A stretch of DNA of 64,000 nt. Origin: Bradyrhizobium liaoningense. GTDB taxonomy: Bacteria > Pseudomonadota > Alphaproteobacteria > Rhizobiales > Xanthobacteraceae. The stretch lies in contig NZ_JAFCJM010000031.1 in assembly GCF_018130955.1 (NCBI RefSeq), positions 26,284-90,283 of the forward strand, read 5' to 3'. A program made the position numbers and the translations under genes. A model generated the notes under the pieces. That model was not told where the DNA came from. It saw only the letters and a program-made list of their open reading frames with translations, and searched no databases. Positions 1 to 7,083 of the stretch are shown here, one piece after another (the stretch's first letter is position 1; each line of letters begins with the position of its first letter).

Positions 1-1
1 C

Positions 2-496
2 AAGGGCAAGCCGGTCATCGTGCTGGTCAATGGCGGCTCGGCTTCGGCCTCGGAAATCGTCGCCGGCGCGCTGCAGGACCACAAGCGCGCGACCATCGTC
101 GGCACGCGCTCCTTCGGCAAGGGTTCGGTGCAGACCATCATCCCGCTCGGCAGCGGCAACGGCGCGCTGCGGCTCACCACCGCGCGCTACTACACGCCGT
201 CGGGCAAGTCGATCCAGGCCAAGGGCATCGTGCCCGACATCGAAGTGCTGCAGGACGTGCCGGACGAGCTGAAGGCACGCACCGACACCAAGGGCGAGGC
301 TTCGCTGCGCGGCCATCTCAAGAACGACGGCGACGAGAAGACCGGCTCGCAGTCCTACGTCCCGCCGGACGCCAAGGACGACAAGGCGCTCAAGCTCGGT
401 GCCGACCTGCTCCATGGCATCAAGAACAGCGCATCGGCCGCGCCCACGCCCGGCGACAACAAGGCCGCCGCCGACAAGCCCAAGGCAGCGAACTAA
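2..496 (+). CDS. ctpA: C-terminal processing peptidase CtpA (S41 family), C-terminal part only
   Basis: The frame is open from base 2, so the N-terminal half (signal peptide, PDZ domain, start of the protease domain) lies left of the window. The visible part starts inside the S41 catalytic core. NGGSASASEI carries the nucleophile serine and GKGSVQ, about 25 residues later, the general-base lysine of the Ser-Lys dyad. A strand-rich stretch ending YTPSGKSIQAKGIVPDI follows, then an Ala/Lys/Asp-rich tail of about 80 residues. Family members are periplasmic and trim the C-termini of envelope proteins. The gene is followed by a hairpin terminator and then by a divergent deacetylase and rppH, an order common in Rhizobiales. 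The family is certain; the subtype (CtpA rather than Prc) is inferred from the short tail. Confidence 0.93.
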   Translation, partial: KGKPVIVLVNGGSASASEIVAGALQDHKRATIVGTRSFGKGSVQTIIPLGSGNGALRLTTARYYTPSGKSIQAKGIVPDIEVLQDVPDELKARTDTKGEASLRGHLKNDGDEKTGSQSYVPPDAKDDKALKLGADLLHGIKNSASAAPTPGDNKAAADKPKAAN

Positions 497-530
497 GGCG
501 GCGTACGGAACCTCATTCCGACTGATCGCA

Positions 531-556
531 AAGGGCGGCTCTTCGAGCCGCCCTTT
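531..556 (+). terminator. Rho-independent terminator after ctpA
   Basis: The perfect stem AAGGGCGGCT / AGCCGCCCTT closes on a CTTCG loop and ends in a short T-rich run (CCCTTTCT). It lies 34 bases after the ctpA stop and ahead of the next start at 658. Confidence 0.7.
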
Positions 557-657
557 CTGCTTGAAGTACCCACTGCTTCACAGGCCCCGGCCTCTCCCGG
601 CCTGCCGTCGCTTGACCTCGCCGTGGTATCGTCGGCACGAGTGATTCGGGATCGCGC

Positions 658-1884
658 ATGACAGAGACGGCCGATGATCTGAGCACCCCGCTCGGACAGG
701 ACAAGCCGCGCCGGAAACGGCGGCTGCGGTTGCCGTTCACGGCAATGCAGGCCCTGGCGGTGCTGCTCGGCCTGGTCCTAGTCACCTTTGCCGGCTTTGC
801 CATCTTCAACAAGGACCCGCTCGGCGGCGAGCCGATCACCCGAGTCGCGATTCGCGAATCCAAGCCCGCCGTCGAAGACAAGGCCGCGACGGCGCCCGCG
901 GCCGGCGGGCACGAGACCAAGGCTGCGCCAAAGCAGGCCGCTCATGGCGATCAAAAGACTGGCGAGCAGAAGACCGTCACCATCATCGACGGCTCCAGCG
1001 GCAGCCGCCATGACGTCGTGATCGGCGCTGGCGGCGAGACCGGCGACAAGGGCGCCGACCCCGCCACTGCGCCTGCCGTCATGACCGGGGTTGACCAGCG
1101 GCTGCTGGAAAAAGGGCGCTACGGCATGATTCCGGTCGCGGCGGCCGACATGAAGCCGTTCACCGTCTATGCCGCCGACGCCGATCGCGCCAAGGCCGCC
1201 AGGATGCCCGTGGTCGCGATCATGATCGGCGGCCTCGGCGTCGGCGCGGCCAAGACCACCGACGCGATCATGAAGCTGCCCGGCGCGGTCTCGCTGGCAT
1301 TCACGCCCTATGGCGCCGATCCGGCAAAGCTCGCCGAACGGGCGCGGGCGCAGCGCCACGAGGTCTTCCTGCAACTCCCGATGGAGCCCTACGACTTTCC
1401 GGACAACGACCCGGGGCCGCAGACCCTGCTCACCTCGCTGACCGCGGACCAGAATTTGGACCGGCTGTACTGGCACCTGAGCCGCATGCAGGGCTATGCC
1501 GGCATCGCCAACTTCATGGGCGCGCGCTTCATCGCCACCGAAGCCGCGATGGCGCCGATCATCCGCGAGGCCAACAAGCGCGGGCTCGGCCTGTTCGACG
1601 ACGGCTCCTCGCCCCGCAGCGTCGCAGGCCAGATCGCCTCGAGCCAGGCCATGCCGTTCGGCAAGGGCGACATCGCGATCGACGCGGTGCCGACCGCCAA
1701 TGAGGTCGACCGCGCCCTCGCCAAGCTCGAATCGATCGCCCGCGAGCGCGGCGTCGCCATCGGAACGGCGTCGGCGCTGCCGGTCTCGATCGACCGGATC
1801 GGCGTCTGGATCAAGGGGCTGGAGGGCCGGGGTATCTTGCTGGTGCCATTGACAACGGCGATGCTGAAATCAAAATCCAGCTAA
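658..1884 (+). CDS. Divergent polysaccharide deacetylase family protein (YibQ-like)
   Basis: The product has 408 residues. An Arg/Lys-rich N-terminus leads into one membrane anchor (about residues 30-53), then an Ala/Lys-rich linker to about residue 150, then the divergent polysaccharide deacetylase domain (PF04748). Recognisable pieces are PVVAIMIGGLGVG at the domain start, LQLPMEPYDFPDNDPGP, and GLGLFDDGSSPRS. The catalytic domain should face the periplasm. True polysaccharide deacetylases use a His-rich metal site that this family largely lacks, so its activity is unknown. It lies between ctpA and rppH, as in many alphaproteobacteria, where the group is thought to work on the envelope; that role is inferred from context. 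Confidence 0.85.
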   Translation: MTETADDLSTPLGQDKPRRKRRLRLPFTAMQALAVLLGLVLVTFAGFAIFNKDPLGGEPITRVAIRESKPAVEDKAATAPAAGGHETKAAPKQAAHGDQKTGEQKTVTIIDGSSGSRHDVVIGAGGETGDKGADPATAPAVMTGVDQRLLEKGRYGMIPVAAADMKPFTVYAADADRAKAARMPVVAIMIGGLGVGAAKTTDAIMKLPGAVSLAFTPYGADPAKLAERARAQRHEVFLQLPMEPYDFPDNDPGPQTLLTSLTADQNLDRLYWHLSRMQGYAGIANFMGARFIATEAAMAPIIREANKRGLGLFDDGSSPRSVAGQIASSQAMPFGKGDIAIDAVPTANEVDRALAKLESIARERGVAIGTASALPVSIDRIGVWIKGLEGRGILLVPLTTAMLKSKSS

Positions 1885-1959
1885 ATCAACGAATTGGTGC
1901 GGACGGGTCCTGTAGGGCCGAAATGGGCCGACCAGGACAGACGCGAGAGGTTTGGCGGA

Positions 1960-2466
1960 ATGGCGCGTTACGAGGATCTGCCCTACCGGACCTGCGTCGG
2001 CGTAATGTTGATCAATAGGGATGGCCTGGTGTTCATCGGCCGCCGTGCCGGCGGCATCGAGCATGTCGACGACAGCCATGTCTGGCAGATGCCGCAGGGC
2101 GGCGTCGATCCTGGCGAGGACACCTGGGAAGCCGCCAAGCGCGAGCTCTATGAGGAGACCAGCGTGCGCTCGGTGGAGCGGATCGGCGAGGTGCCGGACT
2201 GGCTCACCTACGACATCCCGCGCACGGTCGCGGGCCGCGCCTGGAAGGGCCGCTACCGCGGCCAGCGCCAGAAGTGGTACGCGGTGCGCTTCACCGGCAA
2301 GGACAGCGAGATCAACGTCGCCAACCCCGGCGGCGGCGGCCACAAGGCCGAGTTCGTCAATTGGCGCTGGGAGCGGATGAAAAATCTTCCCGGGCTGATC
2401 ATTCCCTTCAAGCGTCCGGTCTATGAGCGCGTCGTGCAGGAGTTTGCCGCGCTCTCGGATGATTGA
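1960..2466 (+). CDS. rppH: RNA pyrophosphohydrolase RppH (Nudix)
   Basis: The product has 168 residues. RppH removes pyrophosphate from the 5' triphosphate end of mRNA and so starts 5'-end-dependent decay. The Nudix box runs from GGVDPGEDTWEAAKREL to YEETSV. Its final Gly is Ser here, as in the second paralogue below. WQMPQGG just before it and GQRQKWYAVRF after it are hallmarks of RppH/Ap4A hydrolases. I chose ATG 1960 because GAGAGG lies 9 bases upstream and MARYEDLPYRTCVGV starts like family members; an in-frame GTG at 1894 would add a non-conserved leader. The gene lies 75 bases after the deacetylase. Confidence 0.9.
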   Translation: MARYEDLPYRTCVGVMLINRDGLVFIGRRAGGIEHVDDSHVWQMPQGGVDPGEDTWEAAKRELYEETSVRSVERIGEVPDWLTYDIPRTVAGRAWKGRYRGQRQKWYAVRFTGKDSEINVANPGGGGHKAEFVNWRWERMKNLPGLIIPFKRPVYERVVQEFAALSDD

Positions 2467-2504
2467 CCGATCACGGCAGCCACACTGCTTCCAACAACAC
2501 CCGC

Positions 2505-2606
2505 CTGTGGCTATGGATTCCGGGCTCGCGCCTCCGCCTTCGCTCTTCGAGCTTCGGCGGACAGGTCGCGCGCCCCCATTGCGCAATCGCGCGATGTGGA
2601 GTGACG
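2505..2606. repeat. Degenerate intergenic palindromic repeat
   Basis: The spacer between the two Nudix genes holds decayed halves of the intergenic element seen elsewhere in the window (GGATTCCGGGCTCGCGC, CATTGCGCAATCGCGCGATG, then GGAGTGACGA). The outer arms no longer match well. Confidence 0.45.
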
Positions 2607-2621
2607 ACGAGAAAGTTACAA

Positions 2622-3122
2622 GTGACCGATCAAAAGCCCTACCGTCCCAATGTCGGCATCGCGCTGTTCAATGCCGATGGCCGCGTCCTGATCGGCCACC
2701 GTTTCAAGGGCGACGGACCCGAGATCATCCTGCCGGGACTGGACTGGCAGATGCCGCAGGGCGGCGTCGACGAGGGCGAGAATTTGCGCGACGCGGCGAT
2801 GCGCGAGCTGTGGGAGGAGACCAGCGTCAGGAACGCCGACTATCTCGGCGAGACCGACTGGCTCACTTACGATTTTCCGCCCTATGACGGACCGCAGACG
2901 CACCGGCTGGCAAAATTTCGCGGTCAGCGGCAAAAATGGTTCGCGCTGCGCTTCACGGGGAATGAGGACGAGATCGATCCGCTGACGCCACGCAACAACC
3001 AGCCGGCGGAGTTCGACGCCTGGCGCTGGGAGCGCTTGAGCCGCGTCGCCGACCTCGTGGTGCCGTTCCGCCGCGACGTCTACCGCGCGGTCGCGCTGCA
3101 CTTTGCGCACCTCGGAAGCTAA
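2622..3122 (+). CDS. Second RppH-like Nudix hydrolase
   Basis: The product has 166 residues and is a clear tandem paralogue of the upstream RppH. Shared blocks in the same order are WQMPQGGVD, RELxEETSV, DWLTYD, GQRQKWxALRFTG-like and WRWERxxxxxxLxxPFxRxVY. The Nudix box EGENLRDAAMRELWEETSV keeps the metal-binding glutamates. The start is GTG 2622 (VTDQKPYRPNVGIAL), with GAGAAAG about 10 bases upstream; the frame stays open to 2463 but that leader is repeat-derived. It may be a second mRNA pyrophosphohydrolase or a dinucleoside polyphosphate hydrolase. Which of the two genes is the main RppH cannot be told from sequence. Confidence 0.85.
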   Translation: MTDQKPYRPNVGIALFNADGRVLIGHRFKGDGPEIILPGLDWQMPQGGVDEGENLRDAAMRELWEETSVRNADYLGETDWLTYDFPPYDGPQTHRLAKFRGQRQKWFALRFTGNEDEIDPLTPRNNQPAEFDAWRWERLSRVADLVVPFRRDVYRAVALHFAHLGS

Positions 3123-3266
3123 ACGTCGAAAACAACCCCATGCAAAGTAGCCGGGGTTGGCCGGCGCGATGCGCGGCGCTTGTTGCGAAACCATTGACGG
3201 GTCTGGCAAAATCAGCGGCAAGGCGCAATCATCGCGCTTTCGCGTTTTTTCGGATCATGCTCCGAA

Positions 3267-4244
3267 CTATTCGATCACCTCGTCGGCGCGGACGAGAAGT
3301 GTCGACGGGACCGTGAGCCCAAGCGCCCTCGCGGTCTGAAGGTTGACGACAAGGTCAAACTTGGTCGGCTGCTCCACCGGCAAATCGGCTGGCTTTGCCC
3401 CCCGCAATATCTTGTCGACGTAGTCAGCAGCCCGCCGGAATAAATCCGGATAGTTCGGCCCATAGGACAAAAGACCACCCGCGGCGACATATTCGCGATA
3501 GCCGTAGATCGTCGGCAATCGCGCGCTCATCGCCAATGCATTGATACGAACGCGATGCGTCAGCACGAGTGGGCCGGTCGCGACATAGAGCGCGTCCGCC
3601 CGGTTGGCCAATCCCTCAATGGCGGGAGCGATATCCTCTGCCTGGCTGATTTCAACCGGAACGACGTCCCAGCCGAGCGTTCGGGCTGTCGCCTGGACCT
3701 CGCGTATTTCCAAGATCGCCCCGGGAGCAGTGACATCAACCATGGTCGCAAGGCGACGAAGATGTGGGGCAATCTCTCGCATGAGTTCGAGACGTTTGGC
3801 TGCGGTATCGGTCTGTTGGATGGACAGTCCGGTCACATTGCCGCCCGGCCGCGCCAGGCTCGCGACCACGCCGACACCGACGGGATCCATCTGTGCGGCG
3901 AAAACAACGGGGACCACTGTGGTAGCCTGCTTTGCCGCAAGAACCGGCGCGGATGCCCATGTCACGATGACATCAACCTTGGCCGCGACAAACTCTTCCG
4001 CGATCTGGCTGTATCGTTCAGGGCGTGACTCCGCCCAACGGTATTCGATGATGATACTACGGCCGTCAATCCAGCCCAGCTCCGCCAGTCGCTTCGTGAA
4101 GGCCGCAACCCACGAGTTCGCGACCGCAGGCGTGGCCGCTCCCAAGAATCCGATCACAGGCAACTTCTTCGCTTGCTGTGCATGCGAGGTGATCGGCCAT
4201 GCTGCAATCGCGGCAAATGCAATGGTGAATTCGCGTCGCCGCAT
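3267..4244 (-). CDS. ABC transporter substrate-binding protein (PF04392-type), orphan
   Basis: The product has about 325 residues. The N-terminus MRRREFTIAFAAIAAW is a twin-arginine-like, cleavable signal ending near SHAQQ, so the protein is periplasmic. The body matches the ABC_sub_bind family: KLPVIGFLG, GWIDGRSIIIEYRWAE, VDVIVTWASAPVLAAKQAT, PGGNVTGLS, and PTKFDLVVNLQTARALGL near the end. Bradyrhizobium genomes hold many orphan copies of this family with no linked permease or ATPase, and none is visible here either. The ligand is unknown. I started at the twin-Arg Met rather than 75 bases further upstream. Base use is less GC-rich than in the flanking housekeeping genes, which suggests acquired DNA. 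Confidence 0.85.
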   Translation of the reverse strand: MRRREFTIAFAAIAAWPITSHAQQAKKLPVIGFLGAATPAVANSWVAAFTKRLAELGWIDGRSIIIEYRWAESRPERYSQIAEEFVAAKVDVIVTWASAPVLAAKQATTVVPVVFAAQMDPVGVGVVASLARPGGNVTGLSIQQTDTAAKRLELMREIAPHLRRLATMVDVTAPGAILEIREVQATARTLGWDVVPVEISQAEDIAPAIEGLANRADALYVATGPLVLTHRVRINALAMSARLPTIYGYREYVAAGGLLSYGPNYPDLFRRAADYVDKILRGAKPADLPVEQPTKFDLVVNLQTARALGLTVPSTLLVRADEVIE

Positions 4245-4609
4245 TCCCGTGCCCCAAGACCAACCATCGAGTAGCTCAGGATAGCACGCTAGAGCATGGG
4301 CCATGAACTCAGCAACCACGAACGGCAGCGGTCGGCTAGCTGACGTTAGTCAAACTCGCATCAATCGGCATTTGATTGCGCGCTCATGAATCGAGGCCCT
4401 AGGCTGTGGATTCATAAGTCCGCACCGCAGTCAGGGCACGGACGAGGTCCGCTATACCCCAGATAGCGGCGCAACGGCGGACCGCGCCAGAAGTCCGAAA
4501 AGGGCCCAACAACGAACATGAATAAAGAACGGCCCCCGAGATTTCGGGGGCGTTGAACACGAGCAGCGCCTGGCACTGCGTATTGAGCGAGATCGAAATT
4601 TTGAAATAT
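4245..4609. other. Gene-free spacer with a GC hairpin
   Basis: No convincing gene is seen. At 4532-4551 a perfect hairpin (GCCCCCGA / TCGGGGGC, GATT loop) stands in AT-richer DNA. No strong U-run follows on either strand, so it may be a weak terminator or a structural boundary of the islet. Confidence 0.5.
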
Positions 4610-4623
4610 TTGATTTAGCTCAA
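4610..4623. promoter_or_regulatory. FixK/FNR-type box
   Basis: TTGATTTAGCTCAA has perfect TTGA-N6-TCAA arms, the core recognised by FixK2/FNR-type regulators that switch on genes at low oxygen. A class II site (centre near -41.5) would place transcription start near 4658, 37 bases before the first small gene. A weak -10 (GTCATT, 4645-4650) lies at about the right place. Binding is inferred from sequence only. Confidence 0.55.
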
Positions 4624-4694
4624 TGCGCTTCCCTTGAGGCGGACGTCATTGCTGCGTTCTGAAATGTCACGGACGGGTCCTGAAGAACGACAGG

Positions 4695-4871
4695 GTGGTC
4701 CATGCCCTTCCCTTACACAAGAAATACACCGACATCTTCTTGATGGATGACGTTCCGGAAAAGGAACGGAAAGCCGTCAGAAGGGAGGTCGCCGATAAGA
4801 TCGGCGCGATCCTCAAACAGGAAATCGTCTTGAAGGAGCCGTCCACAAGGGAGTTGCAGCTGCAGGAGTAG
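4695..4871 (+). CDS. Small charged hypothetical protein
   Basis: The frame encodes 58 residues from GTG 4695, or 42 from ATG 4743; neither has a strong ribosome binding site. The sequence is charged and probably helical (DDVPEKERKAVRREVADKIG) with no membrane segment. The stop is only 3 bases before the next ATG, and the end of the frame contains that gene's GCAGGAG site, which suggests translational coupling. It is the first frame after the FixK-type box. I do not recognise the family. Confidence 0.4.
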   Translation: MVHALPLHKKYTDIFLMDDVPEKERKAVRREVADKIGAILKQEIVLKEPSTRELQLQE

Positions 4872-4874
4872 ATA

Positions 4875-5123
4875 ATGGCACAAGCAGCCCCAATGCCGAT
4901 GTGCCCGATGGCAGAAACCTGCCGCAGCATGATGGAAAAGCCGTTTTCGGGCCTGATGATGATATTTTCGGGAATCGCCTTCATCGTTCTGGGCGTAGTG
5001 ATTGCTGTTTGGCCATCAATCTTACCATGGCTGGTAGCTGCGGCGTTTATCCTGATGGGCGCGGTCATGCTCGTGATGGTCAATTTCATGCGCGGCATCG
5101 GCGCTCGACTCAGACGCACTTGA
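4875..5123 (+). CDS. Small two-helix membrane protein with Met/Cys-rich N-terminus
   Basis: The product has 82 residues. The first 20 hold six Met and two Cys (PMPMCPMAETC), then two hydrophobic segments follow (about 27-45 and 48-70) and a basic tail (RGIGARLRRT). The start is supported by GCAGGAG 8 bases upstream. The Met/Cys cluster is reminiscent of copper-handling peptides, but that is a guess from composition. It lies 21 bases before the cyclase-like gene and probably shares its transcript. Family unknown. Confidence 0.6.
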   Translation: MAQAAPMPMCPMAETCRSMMEKPFSGLMMIFSGIAFIVLGVVIAVWPSILPWLVAAAFILMGAVMLVMVNFMRGIGARLRRT

Positions 5124-5143
5124 GACAAGCTTGTGAGGGGAAC

Positions 5144-5848
5144 GTGCAGCCCTCAGCAGAAGATCTACTTAAGACCTATCTCGGCGAACGTAGCAGCGAG
5201 CGCGTTCTTGCGGGCCGGACAAAGCGTGGAGAAGGTGAAAAGATCCACGCCGTTATCTGGCTGTGCCGCTTACGCGATTCGACCCGGCTTTCTGAATCGA
5301 TTCCGATGGAAGATTTCTTTCGATCTCTGAACGAATTCTTCGACTGCACGGCCGGAGCCGTGCTGGAGCGTGGCGGGGAAATCCTGAGCTATATAGGCGA
5401 TGCGGTGCTTGCTATTTTCGCAATCAGCGGAAGCGCCAAACCGCTGCGCGAGGCCTGTTTTCGCGAAGAAGGCGCCTGCTCAGCCGCGTTGGCGGCGGCC
5501 CGAGATGCTCGGTCACGAATGGATGCTCTTAATCAACGGCGCGTGTCGAGGGGAGAGCCACCACTAGAGTTCGGCCTCGCACTACATGTTGGCGACGTGA
5601 TGTATGGAAACCTCGGAGTTCCTCAGCGGGTACAATTCACGGTTATCGGGGCAGCGGCAAACGAGACGGCACGCTTAGCTGGGATGTGCAAAGACCTAAA
5701 GCGCTGGGTGCTGATTTCTTCGGCCTTCCCGCGCTGCTTCCCGGGCCAGATGGTATCGCTTGGGCATCATGTCATGCGCGGCATGACAGTACCCGAGGAA
5801 ATCTTCACCCTGGTTGGCCACAACGACGATTCTACTTTCGAACGTTAG
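5144..5848 (+). CDS. Degenerate class III adenylate/guanylate cyclase-like protein
   Basis: The product has 234 residues from GTG 5144, which has GAGGGG 5 bases upstream. A short N-terminal helix region (EDLLKTYLGER) leads into one cyclase homology domain. The fold markers are present: GGEILSYIGDAVLAIF, LHVGDVMYGNLG, QFTVIGAAANETARL. The second metal Asp (GDAVL) and the Asn/Arg pair of NETAR are kept. At the first metal position, where relatives read W-F-C-D-L-R, this protein reads W-L-C-R-L-R, so Asp is replaced by Arg. The adenine-selecting Lys before IGD is Ser. Catalysis as a normal cyclase is therefore doubtful; a regulatory pseudo-enzyme is possible. It lies in the islet behind the FixK-type box. 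Confidence 0.75.
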   Translation: MQPSAEDLLKTYLGERSSERVLAGRTKRGEGEKIHAVIWLCRLRDSTRLSESIPMEDFFRSLNEFFDCTAGAVLERGGEILSYIGDAVLAIFAISGSAKPLREACFREEGACSAALAAARDARSRMDALNQRRVSRGEPPLEFGLALHVGDVMYGNLGVPQRVQFTVIGAAANETARLAGMCKDLKRWVLISSAFPRCFPGQMVSLGHHVMRGMTVPEEIFTLVGHNDDSTFER

Positions 5849-5987
5849 AGCACGGCGGAACAGTCTACGAGGAACAATCAAAAGAAGAGGGATGGCAGTA
5901 TCGGCGGCAAGTCTTTCAGATGGCGGAAGGGGTGGAATGCGGCTTCGGAAATGCCCCATTGTTTGAGCCTGTTGCAGGAGGTGCGTG

Positions 5988-6473
5988 ATGACGATCACAA
6001 CGAAAGAGAAAGAGCTCGCTGCTGTTGGTATTTCCGTTGCAGCTGGTTGTAAGCCCTGCACTGATTTTCATCTGAGAAAGGGGCGTGAGACTGGCGCATC
6101 CGATGCGGAAATCAAGCAGGCGATAATTGATGCTTTGTCCGCGCGAAGAAGCGCCGCTGACATAATGGAAACCTATGGTCTCGCCCATCTTGAGGGACGC
6201 GAGCCGGAAAGTGATCTGGAGCACACGGGCACAACCGACCGCGTGCGCGAACTAGTGTCCATTGGTGCCGCGTTTGGCGTCAACTGCGTCTCGAGCCTCA
6301 AGGTGCATCTGGATGCGGCTGAGCGGGCGGGGATTTCGCACGAAGAAATAGCGATGATTGTGAAGCTCTCCGCGTTTATCAAGGGGAAGGCGGCCTCGCA
6401 TGTCGAGCACCTAGCTGAGAGCTTCAGGAAGCCCGAGGTGATCTATGAGCAGGAGGTAAGTGCCTGCTGCTGA
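5988..6473 (+). CDS. AhpD-like/carboxymuconolactone decarboxylase family protein, internally duplicated
   Basis: The product has 161 residues. The first half carries an AhpD-type CxxC site (GCKPCTDFHLRKG). The second half repeats the same pattern as FGVNCVSSLKVHL, where only the first Cys survives. The two halves align along GISVAAGCKPC / GAAFGVNCVSS and ETGASDAEIKQAI / RAGISHEEIAMIV. AhpD proteins use the CxxC in peroxide or thiol redox chemistry. The protein ends in SACC, two more cysteines. GGAGG lies 5 bases before ATG 5988. The same ATG overlaps, as TGATG, the stop of a short frame running out of the cyclase gene; whether that frame is translated is unclear. Confidence 0.8.
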   Translation: MTITTKEKELAAVGISVAAGCKPCTDFHLRKGRETGASDAEIKQAIIDALSARRSAADIMETYGLAHLEGREPESDLEHTGTTDRVRELVSIGAAFGVNCVSSLKVHLDAAERAGISHEEIAMIVKLSAFIKGKAASHVEHLAESFRKPEVIYEQEVSACC

Positions 6474-6641
6474 GTATGGGATGCATCCGTATCAAGGTGC
6501 GCGAGCTGCGGGCTCATTCCCTGGCAGGGAGAGGATAGTCGAGGGTTCCTAAAGGTTATCGCTGCGAATCATCGGCTGAAGCAATCGGCAATGTTTTCGC
6601 ATCGACTGACTTTTAGCATTGCATCAGTTGGGAGCGATGAG

Positions 6642-6914
6642 ATGCTATTGCTGTTCAGCCTGATCCCAGCCACCGCGTTAACGGTTGTTGGATTCTTCGT
6701 TCTCTTTACGTCGACGAGAGCGGAAGGCGCGTTGAGACATTTTGGACGGTACCTTGCGATCTGGCTCCTGTTCTTGGCGGGCGTGTTGGTTCTCGGCGGG
6801 TTGCTTGCACCCATAGTCGGGATACGGGACCCGATCAGCAGCTTGGTGGATCGCATGGGAGAGCACATGCGATCGATGGAGCAACTCGAACAGAAACAAC
6901 CTCAGCGGAATTGA
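6642..6914 (+). CDS. Small two-helix membrane protein
   Basis: The product has 90 residues with two hydrophobic segments (LLLFSLIPATALTVVGFFVL and, after a short basic loop, a second of about 20 residues). A polar tail follows (SLVDRMGEHMRSMEQLEQ) that could form a short coiled coil. I chose ATG 6642 because GGGAG stands about 8 bases upstream; an upstream ATG at 6591 lacks one. It is the last gene of the 4.7-6.9 kb run. No family is recognised. The 170 bases to the next, convergent gene show nothing clear. Confidence 0.55.
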   Translation: MLLLFSLIPATALTVVGFFVLFTSTRAEGALRHFGRYLAIWLLFLAGVLVLGGLLAPIVGIRDPISSLVDRMGEHMRSMEQLEQKQPQRN

Positions 6915-7083
6915 GTGTCTCAGTAGCTTTGGTCATGACCTGATAATAGCGCGCTAATGGTTGAAGTCGCCGTGCAGTCGGCCAATGTCTCCTCCGGGGT
7001 CACGAGCGGTATTGCTCTGACCGATCGTAAAATTTCCGCTTGACCGTCAGAAGCTGACGTCCGCGCCTTTATGGGCACACGTC

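Noticed and set aside
4350..4390. TCAA...TTGA arms near 4362-4376
   Set aside because: The half-sites are in the inverted order and with wrong spacing for a FixK/FNR box.
4667..5128. A 153-codon minus-strand frame across the small membrane gene
   Set aside because: It opposes two plus-strand frames with good spacing and a ribosome binding site, and has no recognisable features of its own.
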